Part shown: one piece after another, positions 1 through 9,929 of the stretch
Layout of the letters: the number at the start of each line of letters is the position of its first letter
Numbering within the stretch: position 1 is the stretch's first letter
Assembly (NCBI GenBank): GCA_029204225.1
Contig: CM055096.1
Location: forward strand, 43,056,901 to 43,120,900
Direction: 5' to 3'
Source: Diphasiastrum complanatum
Lineage: Eukaryota; Streptophyta; Lycopodiopsida; Lycopodiales; Lycopodiaceae
Length of the DNA stretch: 64,000 bases
Notes under the pieces: generated by a model
Database searches by the model: none
Told to the model about the DNA's origin: nothing
The model's input: the letters and a program-made list of their open reading frames with translations, nothing else
Position numbers and translations under genes: made by a program

Positions 1-237
1 ATTATAACAAAGAACAGTTTAACACTTTTGCTTTCTGAAATTCTTGGGAGTAACCAAAAACTAACTAATACAAAGGGTTAACATTTATAGATGTAATATT
101 TATCCAGGGTTGACAGTACCTACCTAGAAAAGACCTATACTTTAACATAAATTTGGAGTTACAAAACCTATAATATGCTAAGATTCTATGTAGTGCTAAT
201 ATCATGAAAGTGGAAATCAAAGATTTGCACATTGTAC

Positions 238-726
238 CTGAGCCATCACATCGTAAATTTTCGCATGTGGTGCAGCCATCTACCACTGCATCCAATGCTG
301 AAGCACCCCCTTCAACAGCAGCCTTAGCCATTTCCACTGCCTCCACAAAAGGCCAAGTGCTTATTACCAGAGGCTTATGTAACGGCACCCTTGAAACACT
401 TTCATCCTGCAAGCAAAAAAGCTGACTCTAACTTGCTTTAACGGGAACTCTAATAAAATCAGTAAATGAACATAACACATCTGTCAACTCAGGCGAAAGC
501 AAGGAAGTCTCTAGATGCTCATATTTCATGACACCAATGCAGTCATTGAACTTGAAAGCAAAATCTTCAGACAGCAATAATGAGTTGAAAAAACAAAGAG
601 AGGCTATGCAAGCACGTTCCTGATCGTCGCAGGAGCTTATTGACACTGTCTTTTAGACATTACCTGAGAGGCTTGCGTTAAGGCCAAGGAGCAGGTGAAG
701 AAGAGGATGAATGGCAGGATTTCCAT
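238..726 (-). CDS. Glycosylasparaginase / isoaspartyl peptidase-L-asparaginase, 5' exons (gene continues past the left edge)
   Basis: Two exons can be read on the minus strand. Exon 1 (726-664) starts at the only suitable ATG and encodes 21 residues: a short start, a hydrophobic run (LPFILFF) and small residues near the end, which is a typical secretory signal peptide. It ends CAG|GTA. After a 257-bp intron, exon 2 (406-238) follows an acceptor TTGCAG in the same phase and encodes the N-terminal catalytic-domain region of the Ntn-hydrolase asparaginase family: KPLVISTWPF, a VEGG-SALDAVVDG segment, and C-x2-CENLRCDGS. It ends G|GTAC in phase 1. Plant members of this secreted/vacuolar subfamily carry the same STWPF and CDG blocks; they cleave the GlcNAc-Asn bond of glycoproteins or isoaspartyl bonds after self-processing at a Thr that lies off the window. 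No break is seen. The family is secure; the exact substrate is not. Confidence 0.8.
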
Positions 727-2060
727 GGAAGAATCTGCGTCGGCCTCGTTGCCTACGCCTCGCTTTGATCAACTGTCAGGATGATCGATCGACTTTAATC
801 GCTTCAGTACACGAATAAAGGTTTGTTGGGCTGAATATCTAATTTTATATGCTAAGGGCTCCAACAATGCAATATTATTGTGCATAATTGTATATACTGA
901 AGAATTCTAAGCAACTTTCTTAAAATGGGGCATTTGAATACCCCCAAGATCTAGACTAGAAGGCTGAACCACTTGACAAACCAATGCATCTATGATGGAA
1001 CAAACCAAAGCATCCAAACTTAAATTGATCAGATCTAGCCCCCAAGCTATGGATCGAGCAACATCTTAGGAGTAGAAAGAGTGATAATGCACTCCAATAG
1101 CATCTAGCTATCAAGCCCAAAATTCTAATGATCCTAATGAGGGGTGTGAACATATTTATACACACCCAAGCTCCTCCCTAACTAGCCATTTGCAGCCTAA
1201 ATTGGGCCACATTGACCATTACTTGATGAGTCACAACAATTCCATGCAAGACTTACCATCATAGGTTTCCGAGCACACCAAGATCATATCAATTCACGGA
1301 GGGAGCTTGGTCTCAAAACCACTTACGAGATTTTACTCCATGGTCAAGCATAACTATCTACGATTAGCTAGGGGCATGACGGCACCTATATTATGCATTA
1401 TAACAGAAGCCCTAAAAAGGTCTTGTATTGGAAAATGGTCCTAAAATAGTGGTTGAGGCCCATAAGTCATAATCATAATTGAACGATCATTGTTGGGTCT
1501 TTGTAAACTCCTAAAAAAGAACTTCCTAGATCATAATGCATGTGTACTTGCATAAATACAATAGCACAATAGTTCTACATTTATTCTAACTTATAGGTCA
1601 TAAAAGAATCCAAGTTTTAAAAATGGATCTCACTTTCCATCATTTATAAACTAGGTAATGATTGTTTGGAGGCCCATTGTAAGGATATAATAGCAAGTCC
1701 TCTTGTCGAGTTGAGGTTGCGGCGAGATGAGAGGACAAGCCACTACATCTTCATCATGGGATGACAAACACCCATTATCATACATAATGTGTGTCACAAA
1801 AATCTTAAAAGAAATAGAAAAAAATGATTTTCAAGATTCTATTAATGATTTCAATAGTGAAGGCTACATATTTTCAAGATTTCATCCATGAGAACTTTTT
1901 ATTTTGAGGGCTAAAGATTATAAGCAATCAAATTTGTAGAAAATAATGACATCCTATTTTTATACCCTAGGTAATGGTGGTTCGCAAACTAACTGTGGAC
2001 TGTGTGGGAGAGTGCTTTCTGAGTGTTTGTGTTTTATGATCTGTGATTCTGTTTTAAGCA
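727..2060. other. Upstream flank of the asparaginase gene; no gene seen
   Basis: AT-rich sequence with no ORF that resembles a known protein and no recognisable repeat family. The first few hundred bases should contain the promoter and 5' UTR of the asparaginase gene, which starts at 726 and reads leftward. I could not point to a convincing TATA box. Confidence 0.4.
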
Positions 2061-2070
2061 AATTTTAACT

Positions 2071-2408
2071 TCGTATCAGAGCGGTTGAGCAATACAAAAG
2101 AGTATTCGTTGAAAAGAGCTTTGGGAAAATGGTTTTTCCGAGAGTTCGGGGTTTACGACAGTCAAAGAGCAGCACTGGTGCATTACTTCAGGCATACAGA
2201 GGCTTGCCAAGCTCAGTACAAGCATTCTCAGTCTGTGCATAGCAACAAACATTGTTTAAAATGTATGAAAACCGCAAATTTTGCAGTTAGTTCGTGGAAA
2301 AGACCGGGCGAGGGTTACGATTTTCTCATAGAATTGGCAATATTTTCACTGTACATGCACTGTTTTGGAAGTCGTAAGGACGGGAAGGTAGTTGTTCTAA
2401 GACACTAG
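2071..2408 (+). other. Possible retroelement 5' remnant: PBS-like site and a 107-codon ORF
   Basis: TCGTATCAGAGC at 2071-2082 differs from the plant met-tRNA primer site TGGTATCAGAGC only in its first bases, and an ORF opens three bases later (2085-2408). The predicted protein is basic and Cys/His-containing, but I do not recognise it and its start may not be ATG. The match could be the primer site and leader of a very old LTR element, or chance. The L1 chromovirus begins about 250 bp downstream. Confidence 0.25.
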
Positions 2409-2663
2409 TTCGCCATGGAGAGACTCTGAGCTTTCTGTCAAAGAATTGCTCATTATCGAAGAAGCTAGTAGTTTTCGAAAAAAAAAACAAAAAAAAGGCC
2501 TTTTTTAAATTGGCCTTATCTCACCATCTCTTTACCAAATTTGGCAAATAAAGGTTCTACAGATTCATGATCACTAGGACGACCTCACTCTAGGGGTTTG
2601 ATTGCATCCAAGACAACTAAAAAATGAGCTAGATCAAGCCAAAATTGGCCTTGGAGGGCATGG

Positions 2664-3581
2664 TGTTGCGCCAGCGCCTCAAAGGGCGCTGGGACTTGAG
2701 CGGTTTTCCCAACACGCGCTTAAGTCTAACATTCATCCATCATGCACTTACGTAAAAGCCAACTCTGAAACGTAACAAGCTTAACCATTCAGACTTAAGA
2801 AAACTGGAATCCCAACCAACCCGAAAGCCAACTCAAAACCCGTCCCCAAAAGGTAACCAAAGGCAAAGACAAGCCACACATGAAACCCAAGGCATAGTGG
2901 TCGCCAAACTGACCAATTGGCATAGCGGCAAGCCCCATGTCGATGACGAGGACCCTTAGGCGCCAGCGACGCAAAAAGGTTGTAGTAAGGGTCCTTCCAC
3001 TTGGACCAGTCCCGGAGGCGAAACCGAAATGGTAATCATCCCCAAGGATCAACTTTATTAGATTTGGAAGAGGTTACATTCATACATAGACTGACCGGTC
3101 TCGGGGCCACCAACACGTGCTGGGCATTGTGCCTGGCTCGTGCTGGTAGAGGGAGCTGAGACCTGGCGACTGGATTCCTGGCGCTGGTTGAACTGCCCAA
3201 GTTTCTGTCTGCCGGACTCCCCCTATAGTTCTGCTGTGATTCGGCGCACCCCCTCTGTTCTGAAACATAGTGCTTTCTGGTAAAGCACGCTTTTTGGGAC
3301 TTAGTTTTTATTTTGCTGATTAAGCCTAGCAAGCTTGGCAGAATCAGTCTGGCTCCCGGAGGTGGGTCCCGGGGGCCGTTCCGGTGGCAGAATCAACTTG
3401 CTTCCTTACTAGGTTATGACTCGAGCTCCAGAGCTAGTTCATGACTTGTGACTACTTGACTGGCTCACCACAGGTCGGCGGCTCAGTCCTTGACGTTCTA
3501 ACTTGCTCTGGGACCTTAGGGAGTGTCACCCCTTAGAGTCTTACAGGGCACGCTGGGTGCACATGAGTCAGCTTTACAACA
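2664..3581 (-). repeat. L1 3' LTR
   Basis: 918 bp, nearly identical to the LTR at 8019-8933 and to the solo LTR at 37477-38387. Ends are TGTTG and CAACA. ORFs drawn across it are LTR sequence, not genes. It shares a short core (CCCCTATAGT, then TGTGATTCGGC) with LTR family L2 at 17-21 kb. Confidence 0.95.
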
Positions 3582-3592
3582 TCCTCCCCTCG
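3582..3592 (-). promoter_or_regulatory. Polypurine tract of the L1 element
   Basis: On the minus strand, GAGGGGAGGA directly abuts the 3' LTR start. This is the expected place and composition for the plus-strand primer of reverse transcription. Confidence 0.8.
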
Positions 3593-3822
3593 TTTGAAAA
3601 AGCTGATGTCCTCATCAGTGCCAAACTAGACCTAGGACGTATGGCACGGGCTTAATTCACCGGCCTTAACAACTTTGAATTACAAAATACATTGGCAGTA
3701 GCACAGGAAAAGTGTAGATAAAGTTCACTTACGTAAAACATGTGTAAAACTGCAAGTGATTTATTGTCAAATCTAAGAAAAATACCGGGAAGTTCCTTGA
3801 ACTTCAGAATGGCCATGAATGT

Positions 3823-6800
3823 TTATGTAGGAGGCATGCCGCCAGGTAGTGCTTTGTGTGCCGATCTGGAAAAACGGCTATTGCGTTGGTTCTTCTGTAA
3901 ATAATCTGCTAGTACTTCAGGGGCTCCCTCCTTAAGTTTGTCTTCGTACTCCCAAGAAGCCTCAATAAGTGGAGCCCGTAGCCACTTCACTAGATATTCA
4001 CGTTGAATGCCAGTTCGCTTTCTATGTGTCAGTATTTGTTCTGGTACAAGCTGCCTCTTCGTATCATCAAGTGTCATTGGTGGGTGACGGAGTTCGTGTT
4101 GCCGATCAAATCGCTCATCTGGTTTGTACCGTTTGAGTAATGAGATATGAAACACATTGTGTATATCCAAGCTGGATGGCAGCGCTAATCGGTAAGCCAC
4201 TGGGTTGATCTTCTTGGTGACATAATATGGTCCCGCATAAGGTCGAGCAAACTTATGAGAAAAACCTTTTGGTAACGCAATGTTCTTTGTGTTCAGCCAT
4301 ACTTGATCACCTTCCTCAAATTCCAGTTCTCGTCGATGTGGGTTTACGTCTGCTGCCATACTCCTTTGTGACTGCTCTAAAAATGCCTTCACCTCTGTCA
4401 GCTTTGTGTGCCACTCATTGATGAATTCCTCTACAGTGGGTACTGGTGTTTCCTGCACGCCTGTAAGAAAAGAGCTTGGAACAATCGGTAGCCGACCATT
4501 GCTTATCTCGAAGGGTGCCCTTCCTGGAAATCTGTTCACTTGGTTGTTATGTGCAAACTCGAGAATATCCAAGTAGTTGACCCAATCGGATTGGTCCCAA
4601 CGACATAATTTCGTAAATATTGTTCAATCTGTCGATTGACTCGCTCTGTTTGCCCATCTGTCTGAGGGTGATATGCAGTACTAAAATTCAGTCCGGTTCT
4701 CACGAGGCGAAATAGACAAGTCCAAAACTTTCTGACAAACTTGGTGTCTTGGTCAGAAATAATCGTTCTAGGCAGGCCGTGGTATTTGAAAACACATTTG
4801 AAAAATAACCTTGCCACTTTTTCAGCTGTCACTGAACTTTTAGTTGGTACTAGATGAACTTGCTTTGAAAACCGGTCAACCACCACATAAATTGAGTCGA
4901 AGCCTTGGCACCATGGTAGTTGAACAATAAAATCCATGCTCACCGAATCCCATGGGTATGCTGGTACTGGTAATGGTTGGAGTAGTCCAGCTGGAGCTAG
5001 CGGTTCCACCTTCACTTGTTGACATGTTGGGCATGTTTGCACATAGGATTCAACGTCTGCCCACATACTTGGCCAATAGAAGCCTCTTTTGAGAAGTTCA
5101 TACATGCGATTCACCCCTGGATGCCCGGCGGCTAGTACGTCATGATGTTCTCGCAAGACCTTCTTCCTCAGGTTGATGTTGTCTGGGACATATACTTTGC
5201 GTTGTTTATAAACAACCATTTGATCTTTCCAAGTGAAATGTTTATGAGGCTTTCCCAGCTGGAATTCGATCATTAAGTCCTTTGCCAACGCATCTACACC
5301 ATAATTCTCCCTGATTTCTTGGAGTAGGCCAGGCACCTGAGTTGTCACTGTTGCCATCAAGTGTTCATGTCTACTTAGTGCGTCCGCCACCACATTGTTC
5401 TTTCCCGCCGTGTGTAAAATGTCTATATTGAATTTTGAGAGAAAGTTTTGCCATTGCATTTGCTTTGGCGTGAGCATACCTTGGGATGAGAAGTACTTGA
5501 GTGATACATTATCAGTGAATGCCTTAAAGGGTTTTCCTGTCACATAATGTCTCCAATGCTCCACTGCTTGAACTACTGCGACCATTTCTTTTTCATGTGT
5601 TGGCCATCGTCGCTCTACGTCACTCAATTTCTTTGAAAAATATGCAACAGGTTTTCCGTCTTGCATCAGCACGGCCCCAATAGCAAAGTTCGACGCGTCT
5701 GTATGTATTTCAAAAGGTTTGCTAAAGTCCGGTAAGGCAAGGATGGGTTCTTGAGTGATCCGTCGTTTTAGTTCTTGGAACGCTGCTTCACATTCCGGTG
5801 TCCATGTCATCTTCAGATGAGTCTTGGTCTGCTCCAACAGTGGTGCCACAATTTTGCTAAATGCCTCAATGAATCTCCTGTAAAAGTTACATAAGCCCAC
5901 AAAGGATTTGATGCCATGAACAGTTTTAGGTGCTAGCCAATCCAAGATAGCCTTGATCTTCTTAGGATCCATTCGAATCCCTCCGTGGCCTATAACATGT
6001 CCAAGGAAGTCAACTTCCTCCACCACAAACTCACATTTCTCTCTTTTTGCGAACAAGCAGTTCCTCCTCAGTCGTTGGAGAATTGTCCTTAAATGTTGAA
6101 TGTGATCTTTAAGGTTCCGGCTAAATACTAATATGTCATCAATGTACACAATGACAAATTCATCTAGGCAGTCTTAAAATATATTGTTCACCAACGTGCA
6201 AAAAGTGGCTGGTGCGTTTGTTAGACCGAATGGCATCACCAAGAACTCGTGACTCCCGTATCGCGTTCGAAACGCCGTTTTGTGCTCATCACCTTTAGCT
6301 ATTCGAATTTGATGATATCCAGATCTGAGATTTATTCGGCTAAAGTATTTGGCATGTTTGAGTTGGTCGAATAGGTCATCAATTCTAGGCATGGGGTACT
6401 TGTTCTTGATGGTACTTTTGTTAAGCATGCGATAATCCACACACATTCGAAGAGTTTTGTCCGCCTTTTCCACAAACAACACTGGGGCTCCAAAAGGTGA
6501 AGCGCTAGGTCTAATAAAACCTTTGTCTATCAATTCATCAAGTTGTCGTTTCAGTTCCGCCAACTCTTCTTGTGACATTCTGTAGGGTGCTCGTGAAGTT
6601 GGCTCTGTTCCTGGTACCAACTCAATTTTATGGTCCACTGGTCTTCGAGGAGGTAGCTTAGCTGGGAGTTCCTTCAGGAACACATCGCTAAATTCTTCTA
6701 GCAGATCTGCCACTTCTTTTGGCAAGTTTTCTTGTCGCACGCTTTTCCCTTCTGGGACTTCTCGGCAGATGCAAAGAAAGCACTTTGATCTTTTCCCTTT

Positions 6801-7304
6801 CGCCATTCTTTTTATCGCTAATGCTGCAACCAGATTTTGTTCAATATCGGTATCCTTAGCATTTCCTCCGGGCAGGGCTTTTGTCACGCAGATCTGTCCC
6901 TTATAATCCAAGAGGACCAAGTTTGAGCTCCTACCCAAAACTGCGATACAGTGTTCATTTAACCAAGGGAGGCCCAAAATCACATCGAAGGCATCCATCT
7001 CTAAAATCAAAAAGCTAAGTTTAGCCTTCCATCTTCCAATCTGCACCGGGATGTCCAATGTCGCTTTGTCTGCATCTAGTGCTCTCTTTATTGTTTCTAC
7101 CTTGAGAGTAGATGTAACATTCATGGTCGGCAAGCTGAATTGTTCCACTACGCTCCTTGAGATATAGTTATGTGAAGCTCCGGAGTCGATCATGAAATCT
7201 GACTTCCTTCCCGCGATCTTTCCTGATAAGAATAACAATCTTGAACCAATCTTGGGGGTTGTCCCATGGAAGTTCCTTTCCATACTTGTGTGTCGTCCAC
7301 TCAT
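3823..7304 (-). pseudogene. L1 pol polyprotein (PR-RT-RNaseH-IN-chromodomain), disrupted
   Basis: Read from 7304 downwards. The aspartic protease motif MIDSGAS lies near 7187. RT runs from about 6640, with VDYRMLN, SGYHQIR and MPFGLTNAP, and the YIDD box is at about 6149-6138. RNase H begins HTDASNF near 5700. The integrase H2C2 finger (HHDV..H..C-x2-C) is at about 5150-5010, with core residues in VVDRFSK, ISDQDTKF and DGQTERVN. A chromodomain (REYLVKW ... EASWEYED) lies near 4010-3930. Breaks: an in-frame TAA just upstream of YIDD at about 6172, and a net frameshift near 4595 between YVVGTN and DWVNYLDILEF. The RT motif-A aspartate is replaced (INLRSGYH instead of the usual DLRSGYH). The integrase D, D and E all appear present. 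Clade is chromovirus; Tekay or Galadriel is likely but not proven. Confidence 0.9.
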
Positions 7305-7540
7305 AAATGTAAGCTCCTCTCACAACTCCCAACTAGATCAGATCACCTGGATCAAAACAAGTAGTCATGGATAATTCAGGTCCAGGCAAGCACACCACAA
7401 ACGAACATACCAGCCAAAGCTAAACAGAGGATCCCTCTCAAGTCACATTCCCCTTGAGACCGGACGTAAGATCTTTGCCTAGCCGCGCCCACACAAATCT
7501 ATCACAGAATTAGCCCACGGGGAAACATCCATCCAACCGT

Positions 7541-7960
7541 CCGTGCTTTCACCATTAAGCAGCACATTGCCTCAGTCACGCCCCACCGCTTTTTGGTCGA
7601 TAGCCCTTATAGCTAAACGATCGGCAGCTATCCCGCACTGGCAGCTAACCACCCGTGCTTTACACCCGAATTCGAGCAGCATCTCTGTATCAATGGTTAA
7701 CCCGTACAGTTCGAATATGTCGCCCCGCACCCCACAAGGTACAGACCGTGCTTTCACCTACCTAGGCAGCACTTTGCCTCATCCGTCCTACGTGCAGACA
7801 GCGCCAGGCCCGAACCACGAGAACTGACCGTGCTTACACCTCGAGGGCAACACTTTGACTCGTCAAGTCCCCCGTTCTGTCGACCACCCCAACCGTGGAC
7901 GCACCCGCGCTTACACTGTGGGCAGCACCTTGCGCAACGGTTGTCCTGACAAATCCCAAA
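7541..7960 (-). repeat. Degenerate tandem repeat in the L1 leader, where gag should be
   Basis: Five partly conserved units begin with CCGTGCTT or CCGCGCTT at 7541, 7653, 7746, 7828 and 7905. Several continue with GCAGCAC(T)TTGCCTC. Spacing falls from 112 to about 77-93 bp. The ORFs over this stretch have repeat-like composition and no gag or zinc-knuckle signature. Confidence 0.6.
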
Positions 7961-8000
7961 ACGTGGCCACCCCTGTGAGACTTGCGTAGCTGACCGGCTA

Positions 8001-8016
8001 GTCGACTCTGATACCA
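8001..8016 (-). promoter_or_regulatory. Primer-binding site of the L1 element (met-tRNA)
   Basis: On the minus strand TGGTATCAGAGTCGAC follows the 5' LTR end by two bases. It matches the 3' end complement of plant initiator-met tRNA for the first eleven bases. Confidence 0.9.
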
Positions 8017-8018
8017 CA

Positions 8019-8933
8019 TGTTGCGCCGGCGCCTCAAAGGGTGCTGGGACTTGAGCGGTTTCCCCAACACGCGCTTAAGTCTAACATTCATCCATCATGC
8101 ACTTACGTAAAAGCCAACTCTGAAACGTAACAAGCTTAACCATTCAGACTTAAGAAAACTGGAATCCCAACCAACCCGAAAGCCAACTCAGAACCCGTCC
8201 CCAAAAGGTAACCAAAGGCAAAGACAAGCCACACATGAAACCCAAGGCATAGTGGTCGCCAAACTGACCAATTGGCATAGTGGCAAGCCCCATGTCGATG
8301 ACAGGGACCCTTAGGCGCCAGCGACGCAAAAAGGTTGTAGTAAGGGTCCTTCCACTTGGACCAGTCCCGGAGGCGAAATCGAAATGGTAATCATCCCCAA
8401 GGATCAACTTTATTAGATTTGGAAGAGGTTACATTCATACATAGACTGACCGGTCTCGGGGCCACCAACACGTGCTGGGCATTGTGCCTGGTGCTGGTAG
8501 AGGGAGCTGAGACCTGGCGACTGGATTCCTGGCGCTGGTTGAGCTGCCCAAGTTTCTGTCTGCCGGACTCCCCCCTATAGTTCTATTGTGATTCGGCGCA
8601 CCCCCTCTGTTCTGAAACATAGTGCTTTCTGGTAAAGCACGCTTTTTGGGACTTAGTTTTTATTTTGCTGATTAAGCCTGGCAAGCCTGGCAGAATCAAT
8701 CTGGCTCTTGGACATGGGTCCCGGGAGCCGTTCCGGTGGCAGAATCAACTTGCTTCCTGACTAGGCCATGACTCGAGCTCCAGAGCTAGCTCATGACTTG
8801 TGACTACTTGACTGGCTCACCACAGGTCGGAGGCTCAGTCCTTGACGTTCTAACTTGCTATGGGACCTTAGGGAGTGTCACCCCTTAGAGTCTTACAAGG
8901 CACACTGGGTGCACCTGAGCCAGCTTTACAACA
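8019..8933 (-). repeat. L1 5' LTR
   Basis: 915 bp, paired with 2664-3581; the two differ by scattered substitutions and a few small indels. The element's promoter and polyadenylation signals should lie here. Confidence 0.95.
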
Positions 8934-9100
8934 CGTGGCCACCATAGCTGTGACAGAGAGGAGAGAGAGACCAGGGAATGGTCGCACACGCGAAGGAGGA
9001 GCAATCCCATAGTGTCAACATGTAGTTTTCTACTTAAAGAACTAGCTTGGGCAGGTGTAAAACGTGGGGATGACTGGCAACAAAAGCTTGAGCGTAGGCG

Positions 9101-9904
9101 TGTAGGAACGGAAACGCAACAATTAGCAACAGAAATATTCAAGATGAATCATTCATACAAAATTGCGCAAATGAACAATACAGTAGTGAGATAAAATTGC
9201 ACTCTAATTAATATCAATAGCGAGTACAAGGGCTTGAAGTGATAACTTCAGTTTGCTGAGTGTGATTACACTGGCTATAGTAGAACTTTGATTATAATGT
9301 TAAAAATAACACTAAATTGCTTGATTTAGCTAGTAGTATATATTTACAAGTGTTTTCAAAAATATCTTACAAGCATTGAATGCTATTTACGCCAGTCTTT
9401 GTCTATGTACAAAGTGGGTAACCGCCCTTGGGATATTTAGTGGTCCAGTTGTTTTTAGGGTTGATGATAAGTTGGCAACATCAGTCTACCACTGTTGAAA
9501 ACATCCGAAAAACGTGAAGGTTCCCTTGAACAGAGAAAGCATATAAATTTCGAAGGTGCCTTTAAAGCGAAGGCAGAGAAATACAAAAAACTCGACAGTG
9601 TCTTTAAAATGGATTTTGGTCACAATGTCATATTTTTCCCGAAGGTGCAAAAACGCGACAGTGTCACTTTTTTCCCAAAGGTGGAAAAATGCAAAAAAGG
9701 CAAAGGTGCCTAAAAAAATGATTCAAGGCACAAAGAATATCTAAGGTGCAAAACGCGACAGTGCCTTAAAACGAAAATGTTTTAAGGGAAAAATGAAGTT
9801 TTTGAAAAAATGCGAAGGTCCGAAATATGTTGTCGGCCTTCGACTATTTTCAGGATGCTCATTACTTGAATGATTTGTTAAGGCTGAGCATAAGAAATCT
9901 AACA
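9101..9904 (-). repeat. 3' LTR of a minus-strand Copia element, with a U3 motif array
   Basis: On the minus strand the LTR runs from TGTTAG (9904) to CCTACA (9101), directly after an AGGGGGAG polypurine tract. Its U3 contains at least three copies of GACACTGTCG or GGCACTGTCG followed by a T-run (near 9597, 9660 and 9762 in plus coordinates), mixed with CACCTTCG-type repeats. I found no matching 5' LTR by eye upstream of gag at 12.4-13.6 kb. Confidence 0.65.
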
Positions 9905-9914
9905 CTCCCCCTTG
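9905..9914 (-). promoter_or_regulatory. Polypurine tract of the minus-strand Copia
   Basis: CAAGGGGGAG on the minus strand, directly before the LTR start TGTTAG. Confidence 0.75.
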
Positions 9915-9929
9915 ATGTGGATCCTGAAA

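Larger units (their letters stand above)
2664..8933 (-). mobile_element. Ty3/gypsy chromovirus (family L1), both LTRs present, gag absent, non-functional
   Basis: A structurally complete element read right to left. The 5' LTR is 8933-8019, the met-tRNA primer site 8016-8001, the pol region 7304-3823, the polypurine tract 3592-3582 and the 3' LTR 3581-2664. LTR ends are TGTTG...CAACA. The flanking pentamers are CATGG (2659-2663) and CGTGG (8934-8938), a 4/5 match consistent with an aged target duplication. Domains in order are PR, RT, RNase H, IN and chromodomain, the order of Ty3 chromoviruses. No gag is recognisable between PBS and protease; that space holds a short tandem repeat. Pol has an in-frame stop, a frameshift and a lost RT aspartate, so the element cannot be autonomous. 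A solo LTR of the same family lies at 37477-38387. Confidence 0.92.

Noticed and set aside
204-425. Plus-strand ORF at the left edge
   Set aside because: It is antisense to asparaginase exon 2 and has no family resemblance.
2795-3332. ORFs repeated at 2.8-3.3, 8.1-8.6 and 37.6-38.1 kb
   Set aside because: They lie wholly inside the three L1 LTR copies.
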